This document shows, piece after piece, positions 24,494 to 33,567 of a stretch of DNA of 64,000 bases. The notes below the pieces were generated by a model that saw nothing but the letters and a program-made list of their open reading frames with translations, made no database searches and was not told the origin of the DNA. The translations under genes were made by a program, and so were the position numbers. Numbering within the stretch: position 1 is the stretch's first letter; every line of letters starts with the position of its first letter. Source of the stretch: CALIBK01 sp037444165 (GTDB lineage: Bacteria > Desulfobacterota > BSN033 > UBA1163); assembly GCA_037444165.1 (NCBI GenBank), contig JBBIMX010000004.1, positions 1 through 64,000 on the forward strand. The letters run 5' to 3'.

Positions 24494-27463
24494 TCAAAAT
24501 CTTAAGGGTTTTTGCCAGGCCTCTTTAAGATCATAAATATTAGTGTCAATGATCATTTCTCCTTTTAGACCGATCACCCGAAACCTCTCGGATTCGATTA
24601 CCCTTCCAATCTCTCCATAGATTACCTCTCCAAGAAGTTTTTCAAAGGCCGCTTTTTTATAGGGATCGATTGTGGCAATAAAACGGCTCTGAGACTCTGA
24701 AAAGAGGAGAAAATCATTCCGATTCACTCCCGACCGAGGAACCTTTCTTAAATCGATTTCCATCCCCAATCCCCCTGCAAAGGCCGTCTCAGCCAAGGCC
24801 ACTCCTAATCCCCCATCTGAACAGTCATGACAGGAGTGAATGAGCCCCTGCTGGATTGCTTGAAAAACTCGTTGATAGAGAGTCTTAGCCCGATTGACAT
24901 TGACCGTAGGCACCCGGTTTCCAATAAAGCCCTTTGAGGCAAAATATTCTGAACCTCCTAATTCCTCCAGGGTCTCACCAAGGATGTAGACCAAATCTCC
25001 TGGCTTTTTAGCATCCATGGTGACTGCTTTTCGAACATCATTCATTTTTCCAAGGGCAGAAATGAGAACCGTTGGAGGGATAGAGATCTTAATTCCCCCT
25101 ATCATCGCATCATTCTTCATACTATCTTTACCTGAAATCAGGGGCATCCCAAAGCCTTTACAATACTCATAGAGGGCTTGATTGGCTCTGACAAGTTGAG
25201 CCAGTTTATATTCCCCGTCAGGGGTCTTTTCCGATTGAACAGGATCAGGCCAACAGAAATTATCGAGCCCGGCAATCCGATCGGGATCCCCTCCCACCGC
25301 CACATTGTTCCGAATGGCTTCATCGATGGCACAGGCCACCATATGGTAGGTGTCAATGTCGCTGTAGCGGGGACAGATCCCATTGGAGACCACGACCCCT
25401 TCCATGGATGTGAGAATAGGACGAATCACGGCCGCATCGCTGGGACCATCATTGAATCGTCCAGTCAAAGGCTTGATGACGACCCCTCCTTGAACCTCAT
25501 GGTCATACTGACGAATGATCGATTCTTTGCTTGCAATATTGAGTCGGGAGAGCATGGAGAGCAGGGTAAAGGTCAAATCCTCAGGTTCTGGAAAGTCGGG
25601 CTCAGGATGGGAGGGCCTCTTCCACCTGGCTCGGAGCTCCATTTTAGGAAGACCGTAATGGAAAAACTCCATGTCCAGATAAGCCACAGTCTTTCCCCGA
25701 TAGAGGACGTGAAACTTTTTTGAATCCGTAAATTTTCCAAGAACCGTTGCCTCGACATCCATCTTTTTGGCCAGTTCAAGGAATTCATCAATCTTCTCAG
25801 GAGAGACAGCGAGTGTCATTCTCTCCTGGGCCTCCGAAAGAAGGATCTCCCAGGGATCCAGACCCGGATACTTCAGAGGCGCTCTATCGAGGTGAAGTTC
25901 ACACCCAATCTCCCGAGCCATCTCTCCTACCGAGGAGGAGAGTCCTCCTGCCCCGTTATCCGTGATCGACTGATAGAGACCTCGATCACGGGCAAGAAGC
26001 AAAAAATCGGTCATCTTCTTCTGTGTAATGGGGTCACCAATTTGAACGGCAGTAGCAGGAGAGTCTTCCCTCAACTCTTCAGAAGAGAAGGTAGCTCCAT
26101 GGATTCCATCTTTTCCGATTCGACCCCCGGTCATCACAATAAAATCTCCTGGTGAGGCTTTCTTCAGATGGGAAGGTTCTCCTAAAATCTCTCTCGGCAT
26201 AATTCCTGCTGTTCCACAATAGACCAAAGGCTTTCCAAGGTATCGGTCATCGAAGACGACCCCTCCATTGACGGTGGGAATTCCGCTCTTATTTCCTCCG
26301 TGTTCGACCCCTTCCCTCACTCCCTCGTATACCCTTTTGGGATGAAAAAGGGGCGCAGGGACAGGCCCCTCATAGTAAGGGGAAGCAAAACAGAAGGTAT
26401 CTACATTGAAAATCAGTTTTGCTCCCTTTCCTGTCCCAAACGGATCTCTGTTCACCCCTACAATCCCGGTCAGGGCTCCTCCATAAGGATCGAGAGCGCA
26501 CGGGGTATTATGAGTCTCGACCTTAAAGACCAGGTTGTATTGGTCATTGAATTGAATAACCCCTGCATTGTCGTCAAAGACCGAGACACACCAATCCTTC
26601 TCTCCTAAGGAGAGACGAATCTCTTCGGTCACCCTTCGAATATAGGTCTTAAAGAGACTGTCAATCACGAGACACTCTCCATCTTCATCCCAGTATTCGA
26701 TCTTGGCATTGAAGATCTTATGCTTACAGTGTTCGGACCAGGTCTGGGCAATGGCCTCCAGTTCCACATCCGTAATCTTTTTTCCCAACCCCACCCGAGT
26801 TCGATGTTTGATCACTTTTGGATCGTTCAAATACTTCTGAATGGCCTTCATTTCTCTCAGATCCAGGGCCAAAAGACGTTTTTGGCTTAATTCCATTAAG
26901 GCTTCATCACTAAGTTCAAGATCTATCTCCTCAACCCTTCCTCCCCCCTCCATCACCACTTTCGGAACCTTCGGCTCAATCCTTCCTCTCCACTGATCTC
27001 GGCTCCAGACATCGAACCTCTGGATAAGGGGATTCCCCAAAAGGCCCACACAGATTCGTTCTACATCCTCCCGCCTGAAGTTTCCTTTCAGAAGATATTG
27101 AGTGGAGGTATAGACCTTCTCTTCGTCACTCAATCTTCTGCCAAGCCTCCACTCAATGGCCTCTTTGGCAGTCTTTCCCACATTATCTGTGACCCCGGGC
27201 TTAAAACTCACTTCCACCAGCCAATCAAAATCTCGAGCCAGCGATTCGTCAATTCGGTACTCTTGAATAATGGGGTCAAGAAAAGGATCCGAGGCGATCG
27301 TTTCTAACTCCTCTCGGGAGAGATCGATATCAAGAGTATAGACGGAAATCGTTTTGACCGATTCGATTGGAAGTCCAAGGTCGTTTTGAATTCTCCTTTT
27401 GACCTTCTCTCCCAAGGCATCTCGAATCCCTTCTTTTAATCCGATCTCAATACGGTGAGGCAC
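24494..27463 (-). CDS. purL: Phosphoribosylformylglycinamidine synthase, PurL with PurS-like N-terminus
   Basis: 989 aa, GTG start with AAGGAGG five bases upstream. Residues 1-80 and about 82-170 each look like a PurS module, so the small subunit is duplicated and fused. The PurL core follows: AQTWSEHCKHK near 240, FKVETHNTPCALDPYGGA, GDPITQKKM, and a second AIRS half with VSNGICPRYSD and CHDCSDGGLGVALAE. No glutaminase (PurQ) domain is present, so ammonia must come from a separate PurQ. The enzyme converts FGAR to FGAM with ATP in purine synthesis. Geobacter-type PurL proteins have similar length. It lies 19 bases after the TIM-barrel gene and is probably cotranscribed with it. Confidence 0.93.
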   Translation of the reverse strand: MPHRIEIGLKEGIRDALGEKVKRRIQNDLGLPIESVKTISVYTLDIDLSREELETIASDPFLDPIIQEYRIDESLARDFDWLVEVSFKPGVTDNVGKTAKEAIEWRLGRRLSDEEKVYTSTQYLLKGNFRREDVERICVGLLGNPLIQRFDVWSRDQWRGRIEPKVPKVVMEGGGRVEEIDLELSDEALMELSQKRLLALDLREMKAIQKYLNDPKVIKHRTRVGLGKKITDVELEAIAQTWSEHCKHKIFNAKIEYWDEDGECLVIDSLFKTYIRRVTEEIRLSLGEKDWCVSVFDDNAGVIQFNDQYNLVFKVETHNTPCALDPYGGALTGIVGVNRDPFGTGKGAKLIFNVDTFCFASPYYEGPVPAPLFHPKRVYEGVREGVEHGGNKSGIPTVNGGVVFDDRYLGKPLVYCGTAGIMPREILGEPSHLKKASPGDFIVMTGGRIGKDGIHGATFSSEELREDSPATAVQIGDPITQKKMTDFLLLARDRGLYQSITDNGAGGLSSSVGEMAREIGCELHLDRAPLKYPGLDPWEILLSEAQERMTLAVSPEKIDEFLELAKKMDVEATVLGKFTDSKKFHVLYRGKTVAYLDMEFFHYGLPKMELRARWKRPSHPEPDFPEPEDLTFTLLSMLSRLNIASKESIIRQYDHEVQGGVVIKPLTGRFNDGPSDAAVIRPILTSMEGVVVSNGICPRYSDIDTYHMVACAIDEAIRNNVAVGGDPDRIAGLDNFCWPDPVQSEKTPDGEYKLAQLVRANQALYEYCKGFGMPLISGKDSMKNDAMIGGIKISIPPTVLISALGKMNDVRKAVTMDAKKPGDLVYILGETLEELGGSEYFASKGFIGNRVPTVNVNRAKTLYQRVFQAIQQGLIHSCHDCSDGGLGVALAETAFAGGLGMEIDLRKVPRSGVNRNDFLLFSESQSRFIATIDPYKKAAFEKLLGEVIYGEIGRVIESERFRVIGLKGEMIIDTNIYDLKEAWQKPLRF

Positions 27464-27482
27464 AAAACCTCCTTCCCTTGGG

Positions 27483-28262
27483 TTAAAATTTATAGATCGA
27501 GAGGAATTTCTCTGCCGCTTTCATTCCCCTCCAGAGATGATCTTCCTGATGGGGTTCGATGGTAAAGAGAGGACGGAGTTTTTCCCGGGAGAGGATTCGG
27601 AAGAATCCTTCCACATCGATACTCCCTTCTCCCAGAGGGAGATGTTCATCTCTTTGCTGGCGATTATCATGAAGATGGATCTCGACCAGATAGGTCTTTA
27701 AGCTCTGGATCCATTCCGAAAAGTGGGTTTTTGAAAACAGATGATGATGGCCTGTGTCAAAACAGAACCTAAAGCAAGGCGAACCCACACGTTCAAGAAG
27801 TTGAGAAAGGGGGGTCGGGTCCTCTTCAAAGACATTTTCAATGGCAAGGGTCAACCCCCTTCTCTCCGCCTCCTCGACCAAAGGTTTCCACGTTTCCAGG
27901 CTGCTTTTAAGCCATAGAGAGACATCCCCATCGAACTTCCATTTTTCATAACCAGGGTGAAAGACAATGGTCTTGGGACGAAAAAAGTGGGCGAGTTCGA
28001 TCGTCTTTCGAAACCGCTCTTGGGTCACCTCTTTGACCTTTCGGTCCACCCCCCCGGGGCTGAGATCCATAAAAGGCCCATGGATCGTGACCTCCAACCC
28101 ATGGCGATGAAGGGCCTGGGACAAATTTTCTATTTCTTCCTCTTGGGTTTCGTCCAGATCCTCTGCGTTGAAATAGATTTCTGGATGGATCCGGTGCTCG
28201 ATGGCAAAATCGATCCGCTGAAGAAGCATCCTATAGGGAACATTGACGTGGATAATGGTCAT
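27483..28262 (-). CDS. Sugar phosphate isomerase/epimerase-like TIM-barrel protein
   Basis: 259 aa from the ATG at 28262, preceded by GGGAGGGG almost touching the start; a GTG at 28313 would add 17 basic residues and cannot be excluded. The fold is the AP-endonuclease-2/xylose-isomerase-like barrel: VTIHGPFMDLSPG, TIVFHPGYEKW, LAIENVFEE, FCFDTGHHHLF and EIHLHDN place H, E, D and H residues as metal ligands. Such proteins isomerise or epimerise sugars, or act on related compounds; the substrate cannot be told. Placement before purL gives no clear link. Confidence 0.75.
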   Translation of the reverse strand: MTIIHVNVPYRMLLQRIDFAIEHRIHPEIYFNAEDLDETQEEEIENLSQALHRHGLEVTIHGPFMDLSPGGVDRKVKEVTQERFRKTIELAHFFRPKTIVFHPGYEKWKFDGDVSLWLKSSLETWKPLVEEAERRGLTLAIENVFEEDPTPLSQLLERVGSPCFRFCFDTGHHHLFSKTHFSEWIQSLKTYLVEIHLHDNRQQRDEHLPLGEGSIDVEGFFRILSREKLRPLFTIEPHQEDHLWRGMKAAEKFLSIYKF

Positions 28263-28328
28263 CCCCTCCCTCACTCTCTTCTTGCTCCTTCCCTTGACCT
28301 TTTTCTCACTCACGAACCATGAAAATCC

Positions 28329-28371
28329 CCCCTCACCTTAATCCACTCCCCTCCGGGGAAGGGGTGAGGGG
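28329..28371. repeat. Intergenic palindromic element
   Basis: CCCCTCACC (28329-28337) pairs perfectly with GGTGAGGGG (28363-28371), and CCCC/GGGG pair inside the loop. It shares GTGAGGGGT with the elements at 7394-7402 and 14444-14452. It lies between two minus-strand genes and could also end the antiporter transcript, but no T-run follows. Confidence 0.5.
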
Positions 28372-28421
28372 TAAAAATCATGTTGAAGGTAAATCTTTTA
28401 TAGCATTCCATCCCTTAAATC

Positions 28422-30416
28422 TCAATGTTGAGGGGGTGGGGACTCTAAAAGTTGAATGGTCTCCAGGATCGCTTCCTTCTTTCCGATAAGATAGAGGAGA
28501 TCCCCTCCCTCGAAAATAAAATTAGGTTCCGGATTGGGAAAGATCTCCTCTCCTCTTTTTACAGCGATCACGGTGACTCCTGCTCGAGAACGAATCTGAA
28601 GATCTTTAATGGAGCGACCCTGAATTGGAGCGTCTTTATTGATCAGATAGGTCTCCACCTCTATATCCGAAATCACCTCGCACTTCTCCGGAAGGCTTCT
28701 CGGCGGAAGCTCCACTCTTCGCAACACCTCATAACTTCCTTTTCGGATATTCTCGATCTGCTCCATGAGAAGATTTCTTGGGACCTGGTAATGATGAAGC
28801 ACTTTAGCAAAGATTTCGATCGAGGTCTCAAATTCTTCTGGTATCACTTCATTGGCGCCCATGGCAAGGAGCTCTTCCACCTCAGAAGCATACCTTGTTC
28901 TGACAATGAGATAGAGCCTCGGATTCTCCTTTCTCGCGACGGCCACAATTCTTCGGGTTGAGGCAGGATCGGAGATGGCGACGACAAGCAAACGAGCTGT
29001 GGAGATTCCTAATTTGTGAAGAATTTCAGGGCTCGTTCCATCTCCATAGAAAATGGGCTCCCCTCTCTTTCTCATCTCAAGGACTGTCTCGTTGTTCAAG
29101 TCGAGGATGACATAAGGGATAGACGTCGCTTTTAAGACCTCCGCAAGGTTTCTTCCATTGAGACCGAAGCCGACAATGATCACATGATCTTCTCTTCTGA
29201 ATGGATACCCCTCTTGATTTGCCCTCCTTCTCATTCGATCCAATCGTTCCACCAATCGTTTTGAAGTAACCCAGGCAGAAAGGCTTGGAGAGGCCCTCAG
29301 GATAAAAGGGGTAAAGAACATCGTCAAGATCGACGCAGAGAGGAAGACCTGGTAATGAATATCTGAAATGAGGTTTGCCGATTTTCCAGCCGTTGCAAGG
29401 ATGAAAGAAAATTCTCCAATTTGAGAGAGGTGAAGCCCCGTCTGGAGAGAGATCCGAAGGGGATGCCCAATGAGATGAACCGAGAGGCCTGCGAGAGTCG
29501 TCTTTAAACATAGAATGACGAGCGCCCCACCAAAGAGCAGAGCAAGATGTTGGTAAAGAAATCGGAGATCCATGAGCATTCCAATGGAAACAAAGAAGAG
29601 TCCGTTGAAACTTTCTTTGAAAGGGAGAATGTCAGAGATGGCCTGATAAGCATATTCGGATTCCGAGATAACGAGGCCTGCAAGGAAGGCCCCTAAGGCC
29701 AAGGAGAGACCGAATGAAGAGGTCATCAGTGCTGTCCCGAGACAGAGTAAGATGAGGGTGATAATGAATAACTCCCGGCTTCGTGTGCGGACGATCTGAT
29801 GGAGGATATTGGGGACCAACCATCTCGCCCCAAAGATGATGATAAAAAGAAGGACGCCAGATTTCAGAAGGGTCCATAGGAACTCGAAGGGGCTGCCTTT
29901 TGTTCCGGAGAGGATAGGGATGAAGAGCATGAGAGGTACCACGCAGAGATCCTGAAAAATGAGGATTCCAATTGAAAGTCGGCCATGAGGGGAGTCGATC
30001 TCTCCCCGATCAAAGAGAATCTTCATGACGATCGCCGTGCTGCTCAGGGCTACAAGGAATCCTGAAAATAGGGCCTTGTTCCATTGACGGAGAAAGGGAT
30101 AGGTGAGGAGAGAAGTGGCGATGATTGTGAGAAGGACTTGAGCGATTCCTCCGCCGAAGATGGAGGAACGGACTTTCTTTAGATTTTTCAAAGAGATTTC
30201 AAGCCCCACCATGAAGAGGAGAAGGATGACCCCTATCTCTGCAAGGAGTTCCACCTCCCGAATATTTCTTATTAGCCCAAATCCATGAGGACCAACAAGG
30301 ACCCCAGCGATGAGAAATCCAACAAGAGGAGGAATCCTTACCTTATGAAGGAGGAAGATGACAGAGGCCGACACTCCAAATAGGAGGACCAGGGTGTTTA
30401 AAAATTCGATTCCCAT
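28422..30416 (-). CDS. CPA2-family monovalent cation/H+ antiporter with RCK domains (KefB-like)
   Basis: 664 aa. About residues 1-385 form a 12-13 segment Na+/H+ exchanger-type membrane domain (VGFLIAGVLVGPHGFG, LLLFMVGLEIS, LALGAFLAGLVISESEY). An RCK/TrkA_N domain with the Rossmann loop VIIVGFGLNGRN begins near 408, and a TrkA_C domain fills the last 80 residues. KefB/KefC relatives export K+ in exchange for protons, gated by nucleotides or glutathione adducts. Without a KefF/KefG partner here, the regulation is unknown. Transcribed divergently from tatA across a 71-base gap. Confidence 0.9.
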   Translation of the reverse strand: MGIEFLNTLVLLFGVSASVIFLLHKVRIPPLVGFLIAGVLVGPHGFGLIRNIREVELLAEIGVILLLFMVGLEISLKNLKKVRSSIFGGGIAQVLLTIIATSLLTYPFLRQWNKALFSGFLVALSSTAIVMKILFDRGEIDSPHGRLSIGILIFQDLCVVPLMLFIPILSGTKGSPFEFLWTLLKSGVLLFIIIFGARWLVPNILHQIVRTRSRELFIITLILLCLGTALMTSSFGLSLALGAFLAGLVISESEYAYQAISDILPFKESFNGLFFVSIGMLMDLRFLYQHLALLFGGALVILCLKTTLAGLSVHLIGHPLRISLQTGLHLSQIGEFSFILATAGKSANLISDIHYQVFLSASILTMFFTPFILRASPSLSAWVTSKRLVERLDRMRRRANQEGYPFRREDHVIIVGFGLNGRNLAEVLKATSIPYVILDLNNETVLEMRKRGEPIFYGDGTSPEILHKLGISTARLLVVAISDPASTRRIVAVARKENPRLYLIVRTRYASEVEELLAMGANEVIPEEFETSIEIFAKVLHHYQVPRNLLMEQIENIRKGSYEVLRRVELPPRSLPEKCEVISDIEVETYLINKDAPIQGRSIKDLQIRSRAGVTVIAVKRGEEIFPNPEPNFIFEGGDLLYLIGKKEAILETIQLLESPPPQH

Positions 30417-30487
30417 CTTGGTGGCTTCAGGATAAAAGATTTAGCCTCCTATTGCAAGGTAGAGAGAAATTATGATATAAAATTTTC

Positions 30488-30856
30488 ATGTTTAATATTG
30501 GGCTTCCAGAATTACTCATCATCTTAGCCATCGCTCTTATCGTCTTCGGTCCTAATAAACTTCCAGAACTGGCCAGGGCTTTTGGGCGAGCCATGAGAGA
30601 ATTTAAGAAGGCGACCGAAGAGGTGAAGGAGAGCTTTGAGGCCGAAACGAGAGACCTTGAAGAGATCAAATCTGAACTCACCCAGGGCCATCTTTTGACC
30701 GACTTAACCCAGGAACTTTCTTCTGAGGAAGAAGTCCTCAGGGAATCTCAGGCTGAAGCCGTGCAGGCCGCTGAAGCCATTTTGCCCCAAAGGGAAGACA
30801 CCGATGAGGTGAAAAAGGAAGAGGGACCGAAAGAGGAGTTTCCTTCTCATGGATGA
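30488..30856 (+). CDS. tatA: Twin-arginine translocase subunit TatA/TatB
   Basis: 122 aa. One N-terminal membrane helix (LPELLIILAIALIVFGPNKL, residues 6-25), the FGPNKLPELARAFG hinge, an amphipathic helix and a long acidic tail. The opening MFNIGLPELL resembles TatB, whereas a single TatA-like protein in front of tatC can do both tasks in bacteria lacking TatB. I cannot tell which it is from sequence alone. The end overlaps tatC by eight bases. Spacing suggests TTGCAA (30452-30457) and TATAAA (30476-30481) as a weak promoter close to the ATG. Confidence 0.88.
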   Translation: MFNIGLPELLIILAIALIVFGPNKLPELARAFGRAMREFKKATEEVKESFEAETRDLEEIKSELTQGHLLTDLTQELSSEEEVLRESQAEAVQAAEAILPQREDTDEVKKEEGPKEEFPSHG

Positions 30857-31613
30857 GAAGAAACTACCGCTCACGGCCCATCTTCAAGAGTTAAGATCGA
30901 GGCTCATCGCCTCCTTCATCGCCATCGGGATTGGCTTTATTGTTTGTTATACCTTCTCTCAAACCCTCTTCGATATTCTTGCCAAACCCCTTTTTAAGCT
31001 TCTTCCTCAGGGAGGTTCACTGATCTTTACCAGTGTAGCGGAGGCCTTCTTTACCTATATGAAGGTGGCCTTCATCGGAGGGCTCATCCTCGCCTCTCCT
31101 TTTGTTCTCTACCAGATCTGGGCTTTTGTGGCTCCAGGACTCTATCGGCATGAAAAACGATATGTCCTGCCTTTACTTTTTGGAGGATCCTTCTTCTTTC
31201 TCTTAGGAATTCTCTTTGGATATTTCATTGCCATCCCCGTTGGGTTTAAGTTTCTCTTGGGATATGCCGCAGACCTGATCAAACCCATGCCCAGCATGAA
31301 GGAGTATCTCTCCTTCTCTATCAAATTTTTATTGGCCTTCGGTCTCGTCTTTGAATTTCCTGTGGTCTTAGTGATGTTGGCGAGGATAGGTATCATTGAT
31401 GCTCGAATGATGGCTAAACAGAGAAAGTATGCCATCCTTCTCATTTTTATATTTGCAGCCGTCCTGACTCCGCCCGACCTCATCTCCCAGCTTATCATGG
31501 CCTTCCCGCTGATCGGACTTTATGAATGGAGTATCCTTCTTGCAAAAATCTTCGGGAAGAAAACGAAACCAGGAACAAAAATCGAATCCCAAGAAGGCGT
31601 CCATACGCACTGA
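30849..31613 (+). CDS. tatC: Sec-independent translocase TatC
   Basis: 254 aa, six membrane segments. LTAHLQELRSRLI at the N-terminus and YQIWAFVAPGLYRHEKRY are the conserved cytoplasmic and first periplasmic-loop motifs; FEFPVVLVMLARIGI is the fourth segment region. TatC recognises twin-arginine signal peptides. Starts inside the tatA end. The stop lies 34 bases before the ATP-grasp gene, so the following operon may be read from the same transcript. Confidence 0.97.
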   Translation: MDEKKLPLTAHLQELRSRLIASFIAIGIGFIVCYTFSQTLFDILAKPLFKLLPQGGSLIFTSVAEAFFTYMKVAFIGGLILASPFVLYQIWAFVAPGLYRHEKRYVLPLLFGGSFFFLLGILFGYFIAIPVGFKFLLGYAADLIKPMPSMKEYLSFSIKFLLAFGLVFEFPVVLVMLARIGIIDARMMAKQRKYAILLIFIFAAVLTPPDLISQLIMAFPLIGLYEWSILLAKIFGKKTKPGTKIESQEGVHTH

Positions 31614-31647
31614 GAGATGGAGGGGGAGGACAAAGTGATCGATCCCT

Positions 31648-32802
31648 ATGCGGGTCTTCGTTACAGATGGACACTTCAGGAAAACACTGGCCCTCGTTCG
31701 ATCCCTTGGGGAAAAAAGGGTTTCGGTCACAGTGGGTGAGAGAACCTTTCTCAATACCTCCTTTTTCTCAAAGTACTGTTCAAATCGAGTCGTCTACCCC
31801 TCTCCCCGACGATATCCCCAACGATTTATTGAATATCTATTAACGGAAATTAGAACACATCACTATGACTGCCTCTTTCCGATGGAAGAGGAAACCCTTA
31901 TCTTGATTGCAAAATATCAATCTGAGATTTCGAAACATACCTATCTCCTCATTCCTGAGCTCGAAAAGATTGAGTTTGTCCGTGATAAAGGAAAACTGAT
32001 CCAATTTGCAGAAACTCATGGGATTCCAGTGCCAAAAACTTACCCGTCCTTTTCCTCTCCTCCCCCCTCCCTTCCCATTCCAGCCGTGATCAAGCCCCGG
32101 ATCAGCTCCGGTTCCTTTGGAATTCTCTATGTGAAAAAAAGGGAAGAACTTCACCCTTCCTATCAAAAGGTCCATGAGCGTTATCCATTCCCTTTGATCC
32201 AGGAATATATCCCAGACGGAGGAGGAACCTTTGGCCTCTCTGCCCTCTTTGATGAGGCCTCAAAGGTGAAGGCTGCCTTCGTTCATAAGAAGTTAAGGAT
32301 GTATCCTGTTCAAGGAGGACCAAGTACGCTGAGGGAGAGTGTAAACCATCCCCAGATTATGGAGATGGGGCTCTCCCTATTAAAAGCATTGAATTGGGTT
32401 GGGGTGGCGATGGTCGAATTTAAGGTGGATCCAAGAGATGGGCTGCCGAAACTCATGGAGGTCAATCCCAGATTCTGGGGTTCTTTACAATTAGCCATCC
32501 TCTCCGGGATAGACTTTCCCTATTTGATTCTAAGAATGGCAAAAGGGGAAAAGATTGAGCCGGTTCTTCATTACGAAGTGGGAAGACGGTGCCGGTGGCT
32601 TCTGCTTGGGGATGTCCTTCATTTTTTAAAGAATCCCAATCGATTCAAGCTTAACCCTTCTTTCTTTCGCTTCTTTGATCCCAATACCTCTGACGATATC
32701 CTTTCAAAAAAGGACCCTTTTGCCGTCTTAGGGGCCATGGCCACCTTCCTTACCTTCCTTTATGATCCCGAAATGAAACGCTTTCTTGAAAGAAGGGGAT
32801 AG
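31648..32802 (+). CDS. ATP-grasp enzyme of unknown substrate
   Basis: 384 aa. An N-terminal pre-ATP-grasp fold (VFVTDGHFRKTLALVRSLGEK) is followed by the ATP-binding half (AVIKPRISSGSFG, near residue 150) and the catalytic half with FKVDPRDGLPKLMEVNPRFWGS near 265, which supplies the Mg-ATP ligands E and N. This is the carboxylate-amine ligase layout seen in carbamoyl-phosphate-synthase-like, single-enzyme ATP-grasp proteins. It activates a carboxylate as acyl phosphate and joins it to an amine or thiol. A good Shine-Dalgarno is not obvious. It precedes the glycosyltransferase by 70 bases and may be the first gene of the 16 kb cluster. Confidence 0.8.
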   Translation: MRVFVTDGHFRKTLALVRSLGEKRVSVTVGERTFLNTSFFSKYCSNRVVYPSPRRYPQRFIEYLLTEIRTHHYDCLFPMEEETLILIAKYQSEISKHTYLLIPELEKIEFVRDKGKLIQFAETHGIPVPKTYPSFSSPPPSLPIPAVIKPRISSGSFGILYVKKREELHPSYQKVHERYPFPLIQEYIPDGGGTFGLSALFDEASKVKAAFVHKKLRMYPVQGGPSTLRESVNHPQIMEMGLSLLKALNWVGVAMVEFKVDPRDGLPKLMEVNPRFWGSLQLAILSGIDFPYLILRMAKGEKIEPVLHYEVGRRCRWLLLGDVLHFLKNPNRFKLNPSFFRFFDPNTSDDILSKKDPFAVLGAMATFLTFLYDPEMKRFLERRG

Positions 32803-32872
32803 AAGAGATTCGATTCCCCTTGAAATTGAAGCTCGAAATAAAGAAAATGATAGAAAATGAAAAGGAACGGTG

Positions 32873-33562
32873 ATGATGATCTCCAAAGAAAAAATCTGTA
32901 TCCTCATCCCTGCCTATAATGCTCAGAACACGATTGGACCTGTCCTGGAGAAAGCCTGTTCCTTGGGGTTAGATACCCTTGTCGTCAACGATGGGTCCAC
33001 GGATGGGACTTCAGCAATAGTCCAAAGCTATGGGGTGAAGCTCTTGGAACATCCCAAGAATCTTGGAAAAGGGGCATCTCTTCGGACTGGATTTCAATAT
33101 CTCCTTGAGAAGAATTATGAGTTAGTCATTACGCTCGATGCGGATGGTCAACACGATCCCTTAGAAATTCCCCTCCTTCTTAAAGCCTTTGATCGGGCGG
33201 AACCTGATCTTCTCATTGGTTCGAGAGCTGCAGAATTCGGGCAGATGCCTTTTCTTCGCCGGTTCTGGAATCGATTGGGAGTGAGGGCAGTCAGTCGCCT
33301 CTGTCACGCCGATATTACGGATAGTCAATCAGGATTTCGAGTGATGCGAACAGAGCTGTTACGAAGGATTTCTCTCACCACAAAGGGATTTGACACCGAA
33401 TTGGAACTTTTGATCAAAGCTTGCAAAATGGGGTTTCGTGTGTTATCCATTCCTGTACATTCTCAAAAATTTAATGGCCCATTTCCCAGTCATTTTAAAC
33501 CCGTCAAAGACACATGGTTGGTTTGTAAATTATTTCTCAGGAGTCTCTTTTGGAAGGCATAG
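32873..33562 (+). CDS. GT2-family glycosyltransferase (dolichyl-phosphate mannose synthase-like)
   Basis: 229 aa from the ATG at 32873 (AAGGA six bases upstream); GTG 32870 and ATG 32876 are alternatives. The GT-A fold is clear: ILIPAYNAQNTIG, DTLVVNDGSTDGT, then ITLDADGQHDP with the DXD-type metal site, and SQSGFRVMR. No C-terminal membrane helices. Relatives transfer a sugar from a nucleotide donor to a polyprenyl phosphate or another lipid. It stands five bases before the SPASM radical SAM gene, so it belongs to the lipid-like cluster and may glycosylate its product or a carrier. Confidence 0.85.
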   Translation: MMISKEKICILIPAYNAQNTIGPVLEKACSLGLDTLVVNDGSTDGTSAIVQSYGVKLLEHPKNLGKGASLRTGFQYLLEKNYELVITLDADGQHDPLEIPLLLKAFDRAEPDLLIGSRAAEFGQMPFLRRFWNRLGVRAVSRLCHADITDSQSGFRVMRTELLRRISLTTKGFDTELELLIKACKMGFRVLSIPVHSQKFNGPFPSHFKPVKDTWLVCKLFLRSLFWKA

Positions 33563-33567
33563 AATAA

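Noticed and set aside
25178..25723. Plus-strand open frame of 181 codons within purL
   Set aside because: Antisense to a fully conserved enzyme core, with no ribosome binding site or motif.
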